From contig NZ_JACZZA010000011.1 in the NCBI RefSeq assembly GCF_014863405.1, positions 124,001 through 188,000 on the forward strand: a DNA stretch of 64,000 bases, read 5' to 3'. The translations under genes were made by a program, and so were the position numbers. The DNA comes from Dyella acidiphila. Its GTDB lineage: Bacteria > Pseudomonadota > Gammaproteobacteria > Xanthomonadales > Rhodanobacteraceae. Numbering within the stretch: position 1 is the first letter of the stretch; each line of letters begins with the position of its first letter. Under the pieces are notes generated by a model. That model had not been told where the DNA came from, searched no databases, and saw only the letters and a program-made list of their open reading frames with translations. This document shows, in pieces, positions 1-8,741 of the stretch.

Positions 1-1
1 G

Positions 2-637
2 GCCAGCCAGCAAAGCGAGCAGCCACCCGTACAGCGCCATTTTGAGCACGGTGCCGACGGCACGCTGCATGGCGAGGTCGACACGGTGCAGAACGGCCAG
101 TATGTGATTGCCGGCGAACTGCAGACCTCGCACGGCAAGGTCGTCACGCGCGTCGAGCAGCAGGCGAATTTTGCCAATCGCCAGGGCTTCGACCATCCAT
201 CGAAGGAGATCTACAACCAGCGCATTGCCATGCATACGCAAGTGGTCGATGACGTGCGCACCACCACGGCGACCGGCACCATGCAGTACACGCACCGCCT
301 CGAATATCCGCTGCAGATCGAGGTACGCAAACAGGTGCGCGCGAACGGCGACTTCACCGCCGATATCACCATGCAACAGGGTTATCTGAGCAAGATCCAG
401 CGCACGCAGGATGGTCACGCCGGCTTCTGGTCCACGCTGGACAACCACCTGGTCAGCCACAGCAACACCGACTTCAATGCCGGCGGCACCGGCATCACCG
501 GTTCGCGCGGGCAGCACGGGGAGCAGTCGTACCGCTTCAGCGACTCGCTGGGCCATTGCTATGCGCGTCGGGTGGAAACGCGCGATCAGGCGGTGACGGC
601 GGTCGAGTCGGACCAGACCTGCCCGCTCACGCTTTAA
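2..637 (+). CDS. PNGase A-like peptide-N4-asparagine amidase, C-terminal part (5' end outside window)
   Basis: The reading frame is open from base 2, so this is the last about 211 residues of a longer protein. A GTG at 86 is internal, not a start. The segment reads as beta-sheet: a TSHGKVVTRVEQ stretch, a YTHRLEYPL stretch, and a closing YRFSDSLGHCYAR motif followed by a final Cys. This resembles the C-terminal half of plant/bacterial peptide-N4-(N-acetyl-glucosaminyl)asparagine amidase A, a secreted enzyme that releases N-glycans from glycoproteins. The catalytic half is not in the window, so activity cannot be judged. An N-glycan role would fit the GH92 alpha-mannosidase 36 kb away, but the two are not in one operon. 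Family call is from recalled motifs. Confidence 0.65.
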   Translation, partial: ASQQSEQPPVQRHFEHGADGTLHGEVDTVQNGQYVIAGELQTSHGKVVTRVEQQANFANRQGFDHPSKEIYNQRIAMHTQVVDDVRTTTATGTMQYTHRLEYPLQIEVRKQVRANGDFTADITMQQGYLSKIQRTQDGHAGFWSTLDNHLVSHSNTDFNAGGTGITGSRGQHGEQSYRFSDSLGHCYARRVETRDQAVTAVESDQTCPLTL

Positions 638-734
638 TCGCCAGCCGGCGAGCGCCGCCGCGAAGGCCGCTCGTCCGGCATGAGCATGCGCTGCTCGTTC
701 TCACTTCGCCAGCTTCCAGGAAGGCGCATCATCC

Positions 735-1871
735 ATGCATAGTTCTTCGTCCAGTGGCATGCATAGCAAGAACCATTACCTGATACTCGACGGACTACGC
801 GGGGTGGCATCGCTGATAGTGGTGATGTTTCATATCTGCGAGGCGTATTCGCCCGAGCACCCGCTCACCCAGTTGATCAATCACGGCTATCTTGCCGTCG
901 ACTTCTTCTTCCTGCTCTCCGGCTTCGTGATTGCCTATGCGTATGACGACCGCTGGCACACGCTGACCATCCGCGAATTCTTCAAGCGCCGACTGATCCG
1001 CCTGCAGCCGATGGTGGTGATGGGCATGAGCATCGGGGCGGCCTTGTTCTATTTTCAGGCGGGTGCCGCATTCCCCTTGATCGCCCACACGCCAGTCTGG
1101 CTGATGCTGGCGGTGATGCTGCTGGGCTATACGCTGCTGCCGCTGCCCATGTCGCTGGACATTCGTGGCTGGGGCGAAATGCATCCGCTCGACGGGCCGG
1201 CCTGGTCGCTGTTTTTCGAATACATCGCCAACATTCTCTATGCCCTCGGCTTGCGCAAGTTGCCGAACTGGGCCCTGTGGGTGTTGGTGACGCTCGCTGC
1301 CGCTTTCCTGGTGCAGCTGGCGGTATTCGGCAAGCAAGGGGACGTGATCGGCGGCTGGTCGATCGATGCCGAGCAGTTGCATATCGGCTTCGCCCGCCTG
1401 CTGTTTCCTTTTCTTGCCGGCATGCTGCTGATGCGGCTTGGCATGCGCGTGCCTATCAGGGGCGCCTTTGCGCTCTGCAGCGTGCTGCTGATCGTTGCGC
1501 TGGCGCTGCCCCGTTTCGGCGGCGCGGACCGACTGTGGCTCAATGGCTTGTACGAGTCTGCCTGCGTGATCCTGGTGTTCCCCGCCATCGTGGCGATAGG
1601 CGCCGGGGCGCAGCTTCAGCAAGGCTTGTCCACGCGTATCGCCAAGTGGTTCGGCGACCTTTCCTATCCGCTGTATATCACCCACTACCCGCTGATCTAC
1701 ATCTATACGCAGTGGGTCAGCAGCCATAACCAGACGACGCCGGCAGCGCACGTCATGGCGGTGGGCGTCATGGTACTGATCGCAAGCATCGCCATGGCCT
1801 ATGCATGCCTGAAGTTCTACGACGAACCAGTGCGACGCTGGCTCGCCGGCAGATTCCTCAAGCGCGGCTGA
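735..1871 (+). CDS. Membrane acyltransferase, OafA/YrhL (acyltransferase 3) family
   Basis: 378 residues. The N-terminus carries the family signature LDGLRGVASLIVVMFH (about residues 18-33), with the conserved Arg and His, followed by about ten hydrophobic segments. The C-terminal LSYPLYITHYPL segment is also typical of this family, which transfers acyl groups (often acetyl) to extracytoplasmic sugars of O-antigens, peptidoglycan or exopolysaccharide. An AGGAAGG sequence lies 10 bp before ATG 735; a second in-frame ATG at 759 (residue 9) is an alternative start. It stands alone, with no polysaccharide genes around it, so the acceptor cannot be guessed. Confidence 0.85.
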   Translation: MHSSSSSGMHSKNHYLILDGLRGVASLIVVMFHICEAYSPEHPLTQLINHGYLAVDFFFLLSGFVIAYAYDDRWHTLTIREFFKRRLIRLQPMVVMGMSIGAALFYFQAGAAFPLIAHTPVWLMLAVMLLGYTLLPLPMSLDIRGWGEMHPLDGPAWSLFFEYIANILYALGLRKLPNWALWVLVTLAAAFLVQLAVFGKQGDVIGGWSIDAEQLHIGFARLLFPFLAGMLLMRLGMRVPIRGAFALCSVLLIVALALPRFGGADRLWLNGLYESACVILVFPAIVAIGAGAQLQQGLSTRIAKWFGDLSYPLYITHYPLIYIYTQWVSSHNQTTPAAHVMAVGVMVLIASIAMAYACLKFYDEPVRRWLAGRFLKRG

Positions 1872-1949
1872 GCGGTCGATAGTCCACCGCGCCCCCGAAG
1901 GCCACTACAATGCGGGCCCTTTGCTTGCTGCCGGGCCGTACGGATTTTG

Positions 1950-2786
1950 ATGGATATCGTCGTCAACGAAGAACTCAAGGCTTACATCGACCCTCTTACG
2001 CCGGAGGAATACGAGTCGCTGGAGCGCAGCCTGCTGGCCGAAGGCTGCCGCGATTCCCTGGTGCTGTGGGGCAATGTGCTGGTGGACGGGCACAATCGCT
2101 ATGGCCTGTGCCGGAAGCACGACCTGCCGTTCCAGACGGTGCAGAATCCGCGCTTCCAGTCGATCGAAGATGTGCATCTGTGGATGATCGAGCAGCATCT
2201 GGGCCGACGCAGCGTGTCGGATTTTCAGCGCGGCGTGCTGGCGCTGCGCAAGCGCGAAATCCTGGCGCAGCGTTCCGCTGCGCAGTCGCCGGCGCCTTCT
2301 GCGGCCCAAGCCGAGCGCGCGGACGAAGCGGCTCCTGCCGACGAAGCGGTCGCGCCGGCCGCAGCACCCGCCGAACGTCCGCCGAGCCGCGAAGCCCTGG
2401 CGCGCGAAGCCAAGCTCAGCGGCAACCAGGTGGCGCTGATCGAAAAGATCCAGAAGCAGGCCGCGCCGGAAGTGGTCGCGGCGGTGCGCTCGGGCAGCAT
2501 CTCGATCAATGCTGCCGCGGCGGTGGCCAGCCTGCCGGAAGAGGAACAGCGGGAAGCCGCCCTGGCCGGCAGCAAGGAGCTCAAGGATGTGGCCAAGCGC
2601 GTGCGCGAATCCAGGCGCAAGCCGCGCGAAGCGGCTACTCAGGAAGCATCTGCGCCGCAAGCGGCAGCAGATGTGCACGACGACGCAGACGAACTGACCC
2701 GGCTGCGCCGGCAGGTGGCCGAGCTGCAAGAAGAAAATGCGGCACTGCGCAAAGAGCTGGCCGACTTGCAATCAGCGCGTGCATAG
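1950..2786 (+). CDS. ParB-like nuclease/partition-domain protein
   Basis: 278 residues from ATG 1950 (a TTG precedes it in frame at 1947). The N-terminal about 100 residues have the ParB/KorB-type layout: a short strand segment, YIDPLTPEEYESLERSL, then VDGHNRYGLCRKHDLPF, the usual DGHNR/DGxxR motif of ParB-like domains. A helical HTH-like stretch (residues 75-165) and an Ala/Glu/Arg-rich linker follow. The C-terminus, LTRLRRQVAELQEENAALRK, is a coiled coil. There is no parA neighbour, so this is more likely a stand-alone ParB-like DNA-binding protein than the chromosomal partition ParB. Its role is unknown. Confidence 0.7.
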   Translation: MDIVVNEELKAYIDPLTPEEYESLERSLLAEGCRDSLVLWGNVLVDGHNRYGLCRKHDLPFQTVQNPRFQSIEDVHLWMIEQHLGRRSVSDFQRGVLALRKREILAQRSAAQSPAPSAAQAERADEAAPADEAVAPAAAPAERPPSREALAREAKLSGNQVALIEKIQKQAAPEVVAAVRSGSISINAAAAVASLPEEEQREAALAGSKELKDVAKRVRESRRKPREAATQEASAPQAAADVHDDADELTRLRRQVAELQEENAALRKELADLQSARA

Positions 2787-2882
2787 CCGGGATTAGTGCA
2801 GTGCAACCCGACGCCGACGCTGCATGGCGCATGCGTCGGCTTGCTGCGCGAATCGAATCTGCCGGAAAGCACTCGCCAACTT

Positions 2883-2904
2883 ATATTGTCTTATAATATA
2901 ACCT
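2883..2904 (+). promoter_or_regulatory. Promoter/operator element of the GH36 operon
   Basis: An AT-rich island in GC-rich DNA about 50 bp before the GH36 start. TTATATT (2881-2887) and AATATAA (2895-2901) form an inverted repeat. TATAAT at 2892-2897 is a perfect -10 hexamer. The block ATATT-GTC-T-TATAATATAACCT recurs almost unchanged at 26325-26347 in front of the SGNH/GH95 genes (one indel, one mismatch), which argues for a common regulator. No good -35 hexamer is seen, as expected if an activator is needed or an operator overlaps the promoter. Confidence 0.6.
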
Positions 2905-2952
2905 TTACTTGCGTCGCCGTTTCGGCCCGTCGCGATTAAAGGGGTTTCTCGC

Positions 2953-5196
2953 TTGATAAAACTTCCACGAGTCCGCGCCCGCCGCTGCCTGGCGATCCTT
3001 GGCGCGATGATCCTGATCGGCGGTGCCGCGGCGACCGATGCGCACGCCGCAAGCAACGATGGCGCCGTGCATATCGATGCCTCCGGTCATGTGTTCAGGC
3101 TGGATGCGGCGAAAGTGACCTACGCGTTCGGCGTGAACGACAAGGGGCAGCTGCAATCGATCTACTGGGGACCGCGACTGGCAGCCGGCGATCCGCTGCC
3201 GGCACCGATCGCCCCGCCCGGCCGCGATTCGATCGATGGCACGGTCAATGTGATCCCGCAGGAATACACCGGCTGGGGCGAAGGGCTCTACTACGAGCCG
3301 GATCTGAAGGTGACGTTTCCGGACGGCAATCGCGACCTGGTGTTGCATTACCAGTCGCATAGCGTGCACGGCAACGTGTTGTCCGTGGTGATGCAGGACA
3401 TCGAGCGCCCGATTGTCGTCACCTTGCAGTACGAAATCGATCCCGGCACCGGCATCGTGCGGCGCAGCGCCGTGATCGAGAACCGCAGCGCGACACCGGT
3501 TGTCGTCGAACAGGCCAGCGCGGGTACCTGGCTGCTGCCGCGCGGCAACAACTACACGCTGCGTTATCTGGCCGGCCGCTGGGCCGGCGAGAACGATATC
3601 TACGAGCGCCCGGTGCAGCCGGGCAAGACCGTACTGGAAAGCCGCCGCGGCAGCACCGGCATGCAGAACGAGCCGTGGTTTGCGATCCGCCGCAACGATG
3701 CCGATGAAACCCATGGGCAAGTGTGGTTCGGTGCGCTGGCCTGGAGCGGCACCTGGCAGATTGCGGTCGAGCAAGATCAGGCCGAGCAGATCCGCATCAC
3801 TGGCGGCTTCAATCCATTCGATTTCGGCTACCAGCTGGCGCCCGGCGCCAGCCTGCAGACACCCAGCTTCTATGCCGGCGTCACCAACGGCGGCATGGGC
3901 GAGGCCTCGCGCCTGCTGCACCGGCTGGAGCTCACCCGCATCCTGCCGCAGGCACCGCATCCGCGCGCACGGCCGGTGCTCTACAACTCCTGGGAAGCGA
4001 CCGGCTTCGACGTCAATGAAGCCGGCCAGATGGCGCTCGCGGAAAAAGCGGCGCGGATCGGCGTGGAGCGTTTTGTGGTCGACGACGGCTGGTTCGGCGC
4101 GCGCAACAGCGACAAGGCCGGCCTGGGCGACTGGACCGTCAATCCGCAGAAATTCCCGCATGGGCTGAAGCCCCTGATCGATCGCGTGCATGCGCTGGGC
4201 ATGGACTTCGGTATCTGGGTCGAACCGGAAATGGTCAATCCGGACAGCGATCTGTATCGCGCGCATCCGGACTGGGTGCTCAATATGACCGGCCGCCCGC
4301 GCTCGCTGGGTCGCAACCAGATGGTGCTCAATCTTGCGCGGCCGGACGTGCGCGCCTATGTGTTCGGTGCGCTGGACAAATTGCTCAGCGAAAACCAGAT
4401 CGCTTTTCTCAAGTGGGATTACAACCGCAGCTGGTCCGAGCCGGGCTGGCCGGCGGTACCGGCCGACCAGCAGAAAAATGTCTACGTCGACTTTGTGCGC
4501 AACCTCTACGGCATTCTCGAAGAGCTGCGCCGCAAGCATCCGAACGTGGAGATTGAATCGTGCTCCAGCGGCGGCGGCCGCGTGGATCTGGGCATCATGC
4601 ATCTCACCGACGAAGTGTGGCCGTCCGATAATACGGATGCCTTCGACCGCCTGCGCATCCAGGACGGCTTCACCCAGGCACATACGCCGGGCGTGATGAT
4701 GGCCTGGGTGACCGACTCGCCCTCTTCCATGAATGGCCGCAGCATGTCGCTGGAATACCGCTTCCTGTCATCCATGCAGGGCTCGCTCGGCGTCGGCGCC
4801 AACCTGACCAAATGGAGCGAGCAGGACATGGCCACGGCGCAACGCCTGATCGCCGACTACAAGGCGATCCGCGATACCGTGCAGCATGGCGATCTGTATC
4901 GCCTGGTGTCGCCCGACCAGGGCAGCGAGCATTCGGCCACCGAAGACGTATCGCCTGACAAGGCGCATGCGGTGCTGTTCGCCTTCCTGCATTCCAGCAC
5001 CGAAGGTTATCCGTACCCGACGCTGCACCTGCAAGGGCTCGACCCGGAAGCGCGTTATCGCGTGCGCGTGCTGCAGGGAACCCTGGCCGAGCGTACGCCG
5101 ACCGTCGCAAGCGGCGCCTACTGGATGAACATGGGCATCGACGTAACGATGCACGGCGATTTCCAGGGAACGGCCGTCGCCTTCGACCGCGAGTAG
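2953..5196 (+). CDS. Secreted alpha-galactosidase, GH36
   Basis: 747 residues from TTG 2953. The start is chosen because AAAGGGG lies 8 bp upstream and the resulting N-terminus is a good signal peptide (RRCLAILGAMILIGGAAA, cleavage after about residue 31). The N-terminal beta-sandwich (about 40-330) is followed by a TIM barrel with the GH36 hallmarks: VDDGWFGAR, WVEPEMVNPDSDL, the nucleophile Asp489 in FLKWDYNRSW, and the acid/base Asp559 in SDNTDA after SCSSGGGRVDLG. The length fits GH36 enzymes of about 730 residues. It should release terminal alpha-galactose from galacto-oligosaccharides or galactomannan in the periplasm or outside. It is first in an operon with an aldose epimerase (4 bp gap) and an SDR enzyme. 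Confidence 0.93.
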   Translation: MIKLPRVRARRCLAILGAMILIGGAAATDAHAASNDGAVHIDASGHVFRLDAAKVTYAFGVNDKGQLQSIYWGPRLAAGDPLPAPIAPPGRDSIDGTVNVIPQEYTGWGEGLYYEPDLKVTFPDGNRDLVLHYQSHSVHGNVLSVVMQDIERPIVVTLQYEIDPGTGIVRRSAVIENRSATPVVVEQASAGTWLLPRGNNYTLRYLAGRWAGENDIYERPVQPGKTVLESRRGSTGMQNEPWFAIRRNDADETHGQVWFGALAWSGTWQIAVEQDQAEQIRITGGFNPFDFGYQLAPGASLQTPSFYAGVTNGGMGEASRLLHRLELTRILPQAPHPRARPVLYNSWEATGFDVNEAGQMALAEKAARIGVERFVVDDGWFGARNSDKAGLGDWTVNPQKFPHGLKPLIDRVHALGMDFGIWVEPEMVNPDSDLYRAHPDWVLNMTGRPRSLGRNQMVLNLARPDVRAYVFGALDKLLSENQIAFLKWDYNRSWSEPGWPAVPADQQKNVYVDFVRNLYGILEELRRKHPNVEIESCSSGGGRVDLGIMHLTDEVWPSDNTDAFDRLRIQDGFTQAHTPGVMMAWVTDSPSSMNGRSMSLEYRFLSSMQGSLGVGANLTKWSEQDMATAQRLIADYKAIRDTVQHGDLYRLVSPDQGSEHSATEDVSPDKAHAVLFAFLHSSTEGYPYPTLHLQGLDPEARYRVRVLQGTLAERTPTVASGAYWMNMGIDVTMHGDFQGTAVAFDRE

Positions 5197-5199
5197 CCG

Positions 5200-6177
5200 A
5201 TGCAAGGTCCGCGCATCGAGGAACAAGCCTGCTGGCTGGAAAACAAGCACCTGCGCGTGCAGGTGCTGCCGGCACAAGGTGGCGGCCTGGGCAGCTTCGA
5301 ATGGCTTGCACGCGACGCTGCTTTTTCCTTGCTGCGTCCTTATCGCGCCGCGCCGGCCAATGATGGCGCGGCGTTCGATCCCAATCGGCTGGCCTGTTAT
5401 CCGCTGGTGCCGTGGAGCAATCGCATTTCAGGCGGCGGCTTCGACTTTGCCGGCACCTCGGTGGCGTTGTCGCCCAACTGTCCTGGCGAGCCGTATCCCA
5501 TTCATGGCAGTGGCTGGCGCCGCAGCTGGGCGGTGCAGTCGCATGGCGGCGAGCAGATCCAACTGCGGCTGGACGAGCGCGCCCCCGATGGCTACAGCTA
5601 CCGCGCCATGCTCACTTACGCGCTGCGCGGGAACGCGCTGGAGATCGGGTTGAGCATAAGCAATACCGGCGATGCTGCACTGCCGTTCGGGCTTGGGCTG
5701 CATCCGTTCATTGCCTTGCACGACGGCGTGAGCTTGCACGCACCGGCTGCTCGCGTGTGGCAGAACGACGGCCGCTCGCCACTGCCTTCGGCAAACGTGC
5801 CCGTGCCTGCCGACTGGGATTTTCGACAGCCGCAGGTGCTGCCGCGCGAAGTGCTCAATCATTGCTTCCTGCCCTGGTCGGGCGAGGCCAGCGTGAATTG
5901 GCCACGGCAAGGCATGCGCATGCAGATACTGGCGAATGTCGATGCCTTTCTGTTGTATACACCGGACGACGCCGACTTCTTCTGCTTCGAACCGGTCGAT
6001 CATCCGATCGATGCCGTGCATCTGCCCGGTGGGCCGCTGGCGCACGGCATGACGGCGCTGGCACCCGGCGAACATCTATGCCGGCATTTCAGCTTTCGGG
6101 TAGAAGATGCCGGTGCCGCTGCCGCCCCACCATCGCCCGGCACAGCCTTCGGAGATCCACATGAATCCACGCCTTGA
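5200..6177 (+). CDS. Aldose 1-epimerase (mutarotase)
   Basis: 325 residues, starting 4 bp after the alpha-galactosidase stop, so translation is probably coupled. GalM-family features are the substrate-binding NRISGG motif near residue 70, HGSGWRRSW near 103 (catalytic His region) and LGLHPFI near 168 (second His). A late acidic segment, FCFEPVDHP, holds the expected catalytic Glu. The family interconverts alpha- and beta-anomers of free sugars. Directly behind an alpha-galactosidase it would convert the released alpha-galactose for the next step. There is no obvious signal peptide, so it is probably cytoplasmic. The last about 17 residues overlap the start of the next gene. Confidence 0.87.
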   Translation: MQGPRIEEQACWLENKHLRVQVLPAQGGGLGSFEWLARDAAFSLLRPYRAAPANDGAAFDPNRLACYPLVPWSNRISGGGFDFAGTSVALSPNCPGEPYPIHGSGWRRSWAVQSHGGEQIQLRLDERAPDGYSYRAMLTYALRGNALEIGLSISNTGDAALPFGLGLHPFIALHDGVSLHAPAARVWQNDGRSPLPSANVPVPADWDFRQPQVLPREVLNHCFLPWSGEASVNWPRQGMRMQILANVDAFLLYTPDDADFFCFEPVDHPIDAVHLPGGPLAHGMTALAPGEHLCRHFSFRVEDAGAAAAPPSPGTAFGDPHESTP

Positions 6178-6937
6178 GCACAAGACCGCCCTGATCACCG
6201 GCGCCGCCAGCGGCATCGGCGGCGCGATCGCCGAGCTGTTCGCGCGCGAAGGCGCTGCGCTGGCGTTGCTGGATGTGGATGTCGCCGCGGCGGCTGCGCT
6301 GGCCCGGCGGCTGAGCGATGCGGGCCACCATGCGCTCGCCGTGCATGCCGACGTGTCGGATGCCGAACAAGTACAGCACGCCACCGCACAGGCGCTGGAA
6401 GCGCTCGGCCGTATCGACATCCTGATCAATGGTGCCGGCATCAATGTCTTCCGCGATCCGCTGACGCTGAGCGACGTGGACTGGCAGCGCAATCTCGGCG
6501 TCAACCTGCAAGGTGCCTGGCACTGCACCCGCGCACTGCTGCCATCGATGCTCGAAGCCGGCTACGGGCATGTCGTGAATATTGCCTCCGTGCATGGGCA
6601 CAAGATCATTCCCGGCAGCTTTCCCTATCCGGTAGCCAAGCATGGCCTGATCGGACTTACGCGTGCGCTGGGGCTGGAATACGCCGCGCGCGGCATCCGC
6701 GTGAACTCGATTTCGCCGGGATTGATTTTGACGCCGGCTGCCGAACGCTATTTCCAGTCGTGCCCGGATCCGGAGGCCGAGCGGCTCAGGCAGGCGGAGC
6801 TGTTGCCGTGCAAACGTATCGGCACGCCCGAAGAAGTCGCCTACGCCGCGCTATTCCTGGCCAGTGACGAGGCGCGTTTTATCAACGCCACGGATTTGCT
6901 GATCGACGGCGGCCGCAGCCAGCTCTATCACGCGTAA
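6161..6937 (+). CDS. Short-chain dehydrogenase/reductase, possibly sugar (galactose) dehydrogenase
   Basis: 258 residues from ATG 6161, preceded by GGAG at 6151-6154; an in-frame upstream extension to 6107 lacks a ribosome site and is rejected. It is a classical SDR: TGAASGIG nucleotide-binding motif at residues 13-20, an NGAG motif, and the catalytic triad Ser143-Tyr156-Lys160 with canonical spacing. The N-terminus suits NAD(H) use because Asp follows the second strand (LLDVDV). Overlapping the epimerase gene by 17 bp in a galactoside operon, it may oxidise galactose to galactonolactone, the first step of the De Ley-Doudoroff route. That substrate is inferred from context only; SDR sequences do not reveal it. 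Confidence 0.85.
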   Translation: MNPRLEHKTALITGAASGIGGAIAELFAREGAALALLDVDVAAAAALARRLSDAGHHALAVHADVSDAEQVQHATAQALEALGRIDILINGAGINVFRDPLTLSDVDWQRNLGVNLQGAWHCTRALLPSMLEAGYGHVVNIASVHGHKIIPGSFPYPVAKHGLIGLTRALGLEYAARGIRVNSISPGLILTPAAERYFQSCPDPEAERLRQAELLPCKRIGTPEEVAYAALFLASDEARFINATDLLIDGGRSQLYHA

Positions 6938-6956
6938 CATCCAACAGCACCGCAAG

Positions 6957-7046
6957 TAGGTTGGGTTAGCGCAGCGTAACCCAACGACGCTTCGCTATTG
7001 CGGAGATAGGTTGGGTTACCCCCGGATCAAGCCCGGAATAACCCAA
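6957..7046. repeat. REP-like palindromes between convergent genes
   Basis: Two hairpin units. The first pairs GTTGGGTTA (6960-6968) with TAACCCAAC (6977-6985) around GCGCAGCG. The second repeats TAGGTTGGGTTA (7007-7018) and pairs it with TAACCCAA (7039-7046), with a CCCGG...CCCGG core. The unit resembles the widespread GTTGGGTTA-GCGCAGCG-TAACCCAAC intergenic repeat of proteobacteria. It sits where the SDR gene (+) and the MFS gene (-) converge and may act as a two-way terminator. Confidence 0.7.
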
Positions 7047-7066
7047 ACTACGCAGCACCTAAGGCA

Positions 7067-8506
7067 TCAATCCGCACGCCGTTCAAGCTGCGCCTCCAAC
7101 ACTTCCAACGGCACTCCGGCTGTCTCCGGCACCCGCCGCAACACAAACAGAAACCCCGCACCGCAGATCAAGCCGTACAGCCAGAAACTGCCGGCCGGCC
7201 CAAGATGGGCGTTGAGCCAGGGAAACGTATAGGTAAGCACGAAGCACGCAACCCACAGCCAGAACACGCTCAAGGCCACCGCTTGCGCGCGGATGCGATC
7301 GGGGAAGATTTCCGACAGCAGCACCCAGGTCACCGGCGCCAGGGTGGTGGCATAGATCGCAATCGCCGCGAGCACCAGCAACAGTACCGGCAGGCCGAGC
7401 ACGTGCATGGCATACGCGGCGCCGATCAACAGATACACCGCAAACAGGCCGCCGGCGCCGACCAGCATCAGCTTGCGCCGGCCCCAGCGATCGACCAGGG
7501 TCAGCGCCAGCAGCGTAAACAGCAGATTGACCGAACCGGTGGCGACGATCGAGCGCAGGCCTTGATTGATGTCGAATCCGGCCGAGGCAAAGATGTCCTG
7601 CGCGTAGTTGAAGATGACGTTGATGCCGCACCATTGCTGGAACACCGCCAGCACCACGCCAATCACCATCACCGGACGCACGCGCCGGCTGAGCAGATCG
7701 CGCCAGGCCGCACCGGCATCGACGGCGGTGTGCTGCACCGTACGCATCGCGGCCAGCGAAGCGCGCGCATACACATCGCCGCCAATCCGGGCAAGCACCC
7801 GTTGCGCTGCGTCGTGGCGCCCGCGCCGGCTAAGCCAGCGCGGCGATTCCGGTATCGCCATGGCAAGCACCAGGAACAGCGCCGCCGGCACGCCCCCGCT
7901 CAAGAACATCCAGCGCCAGCCATGCTGCACGTTCCACGTCTGCAGCAACGCCTGCGCATCGAGCCCGCTGGGTACCGGCCGCGCGATCAGCAGGTTCACC
8001 GTCTGCGCCAGCAATACACCGACCACGATGGTGAACTGGTTGATCGCCACAAAGCGCCCACGATGTGCCGCAGGACTGACTTCGGCGATGTACAGCGGCG
8101 AGATGCTGGACGCCAGGCCGATGCCGAGTCCGCCGATGATGCGGAACATGGCAAAGACGCCGGTGCTGTTGGCCCAGGCCGTCCCGAACGCACACAGCAG
8201 AAACAAGGCCGCCGAAATGATGAGGATGATGCGCCGGCCATAACGGTCGGCAAGCATGCCCGCCAGCGCTGCGCCGGCGATGCAGCCGGCCAGGGCGGCA
8301 CTCATCAGCCAGCCGGACATCGCCGGATCGCGAATGCCAAAATAGGCTTCGTAGAAAAGCTTGGCGCCGCCGATGACCACCCAGTCATAGCCGAACAGCA
8401 AACCGCCGAGGGCGGCGACCAGGCAGATCAGCCATATATAGAGGCCGCTGTCGGCATGCACGGCATGGGCGTCGCCGGGCGCGCCACTCGCGATCTGCAC
8501 AGGCAT
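7067..8506 (-). CDS. MFS sugar porter (sugar:proton symporter family)
   Basis: 479 residues if started at ATG 8506. AAAGGA lies only 1 bp from that ATG but 7 bp from an in-frame GTG at 8500, so the true start may be GTG 8500. Twelve hydrophobic segments are visible. Sugar porter motifs include GLLFGYDWVVIGGA in TM1, DRYGRRIIL between TM2 and TM3, IPESPRWL before the central loop, and DRWGRRKLML in the second half. The family imports hexoses or pentoses across the inner membrane with protons. Its 3' end faces the GH36/GalM/SDR operon, so galactose or a related hexose is a reasonable substrate guess. Confidence 0.88.
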   Translation of the reverse strand: MPVQIASGAPGDAHAVHADSGLYIWLICLVAALGGLLFGYDWVVIGGAKLFYEAYFGIRDPAMSGWLMSAALAGCIAGAALAGMLADRYGRRIILIISAALFLLCAFGTAWANSTGVFAMFRIIGGLGIGLASSISPLYIAEVSPAAHRGRFVAINQFTIVVGVLLAQTVNLLIARPVPSGLDAQALLQTWNVQHGWRWMFLSGGVPAALFLVLAMAIPESPRWLSRRGRHDAAQRVLARIGGDVYARASLAAMRTVQHTAVDAGAAWRDLLSRRVRPVMVIGVVLAVFQQWCGINVIFNYAQDIFASAGFDINQGLRSIVATGSVNLLFTLLALTLVDRWGRRKLMLVGAGGLFAVYLLIGAAYAMHVLGLPVLLLVLAAIAIYATTLAPVTWVLLSEIFPDRIRAQAVALSVFWLWVACFVLTYTFPWLNAHLGPAGSFWLYGLICGAGFLFVLRRVPETAGVPLEVLEAQLERRAD

Positions 8507-8704
8507 TCCTTTGAAGACTGTCGCTCTTGATACGCCGCATGGACAATGCGGCGGCAAGGCGTGCATGCCTGCCCCGAGTCCGGTACGACACCGATCGTTC
8601 GATTGTGCAGGCCTCGACAGGCCCGCGCAACCGATGTTGCCGCGGTGATCGACAGGTATCTGCACGGGACGCACTGAAGCAGTCATCCCGCGCCAAACAC
8701 AGCC

Positions 8705-8733
8705 GGCAAGGCCCCGCCAAACGGGGCCTTGCC
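8705..8733 (-). terminator. Stem-loop after the GH64 gene
   Basis: GGCAAGGCCCCG (8705-8716) pairs perfectly with CGGGGCCTTGCC (8722-8733) across a 5-base loop. It lies 9 bp beyond the GH64 stop codon. There is no strong T-run, but the position and the 12-bp GC stem fit a terminator or an mRNA 3'-end stabiliser. Confidence 0.65.
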
Positions 8734-8741
8734 GTGAGTTC

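Noticed and set aside
2905-4683. 592-residue open frame antisense to the GH36 gene
   Set aside because: The sense strand carries both catalytic Asp motifs; the antisense product resembles nothing.
7205-8530. 441-residue plus-strand open frame over the MFS gene
   Set aside because: Shadow frame rich in Arg/Gln/His; the minus-strand frame has twelve membrane segments and sugar-porter motifs.
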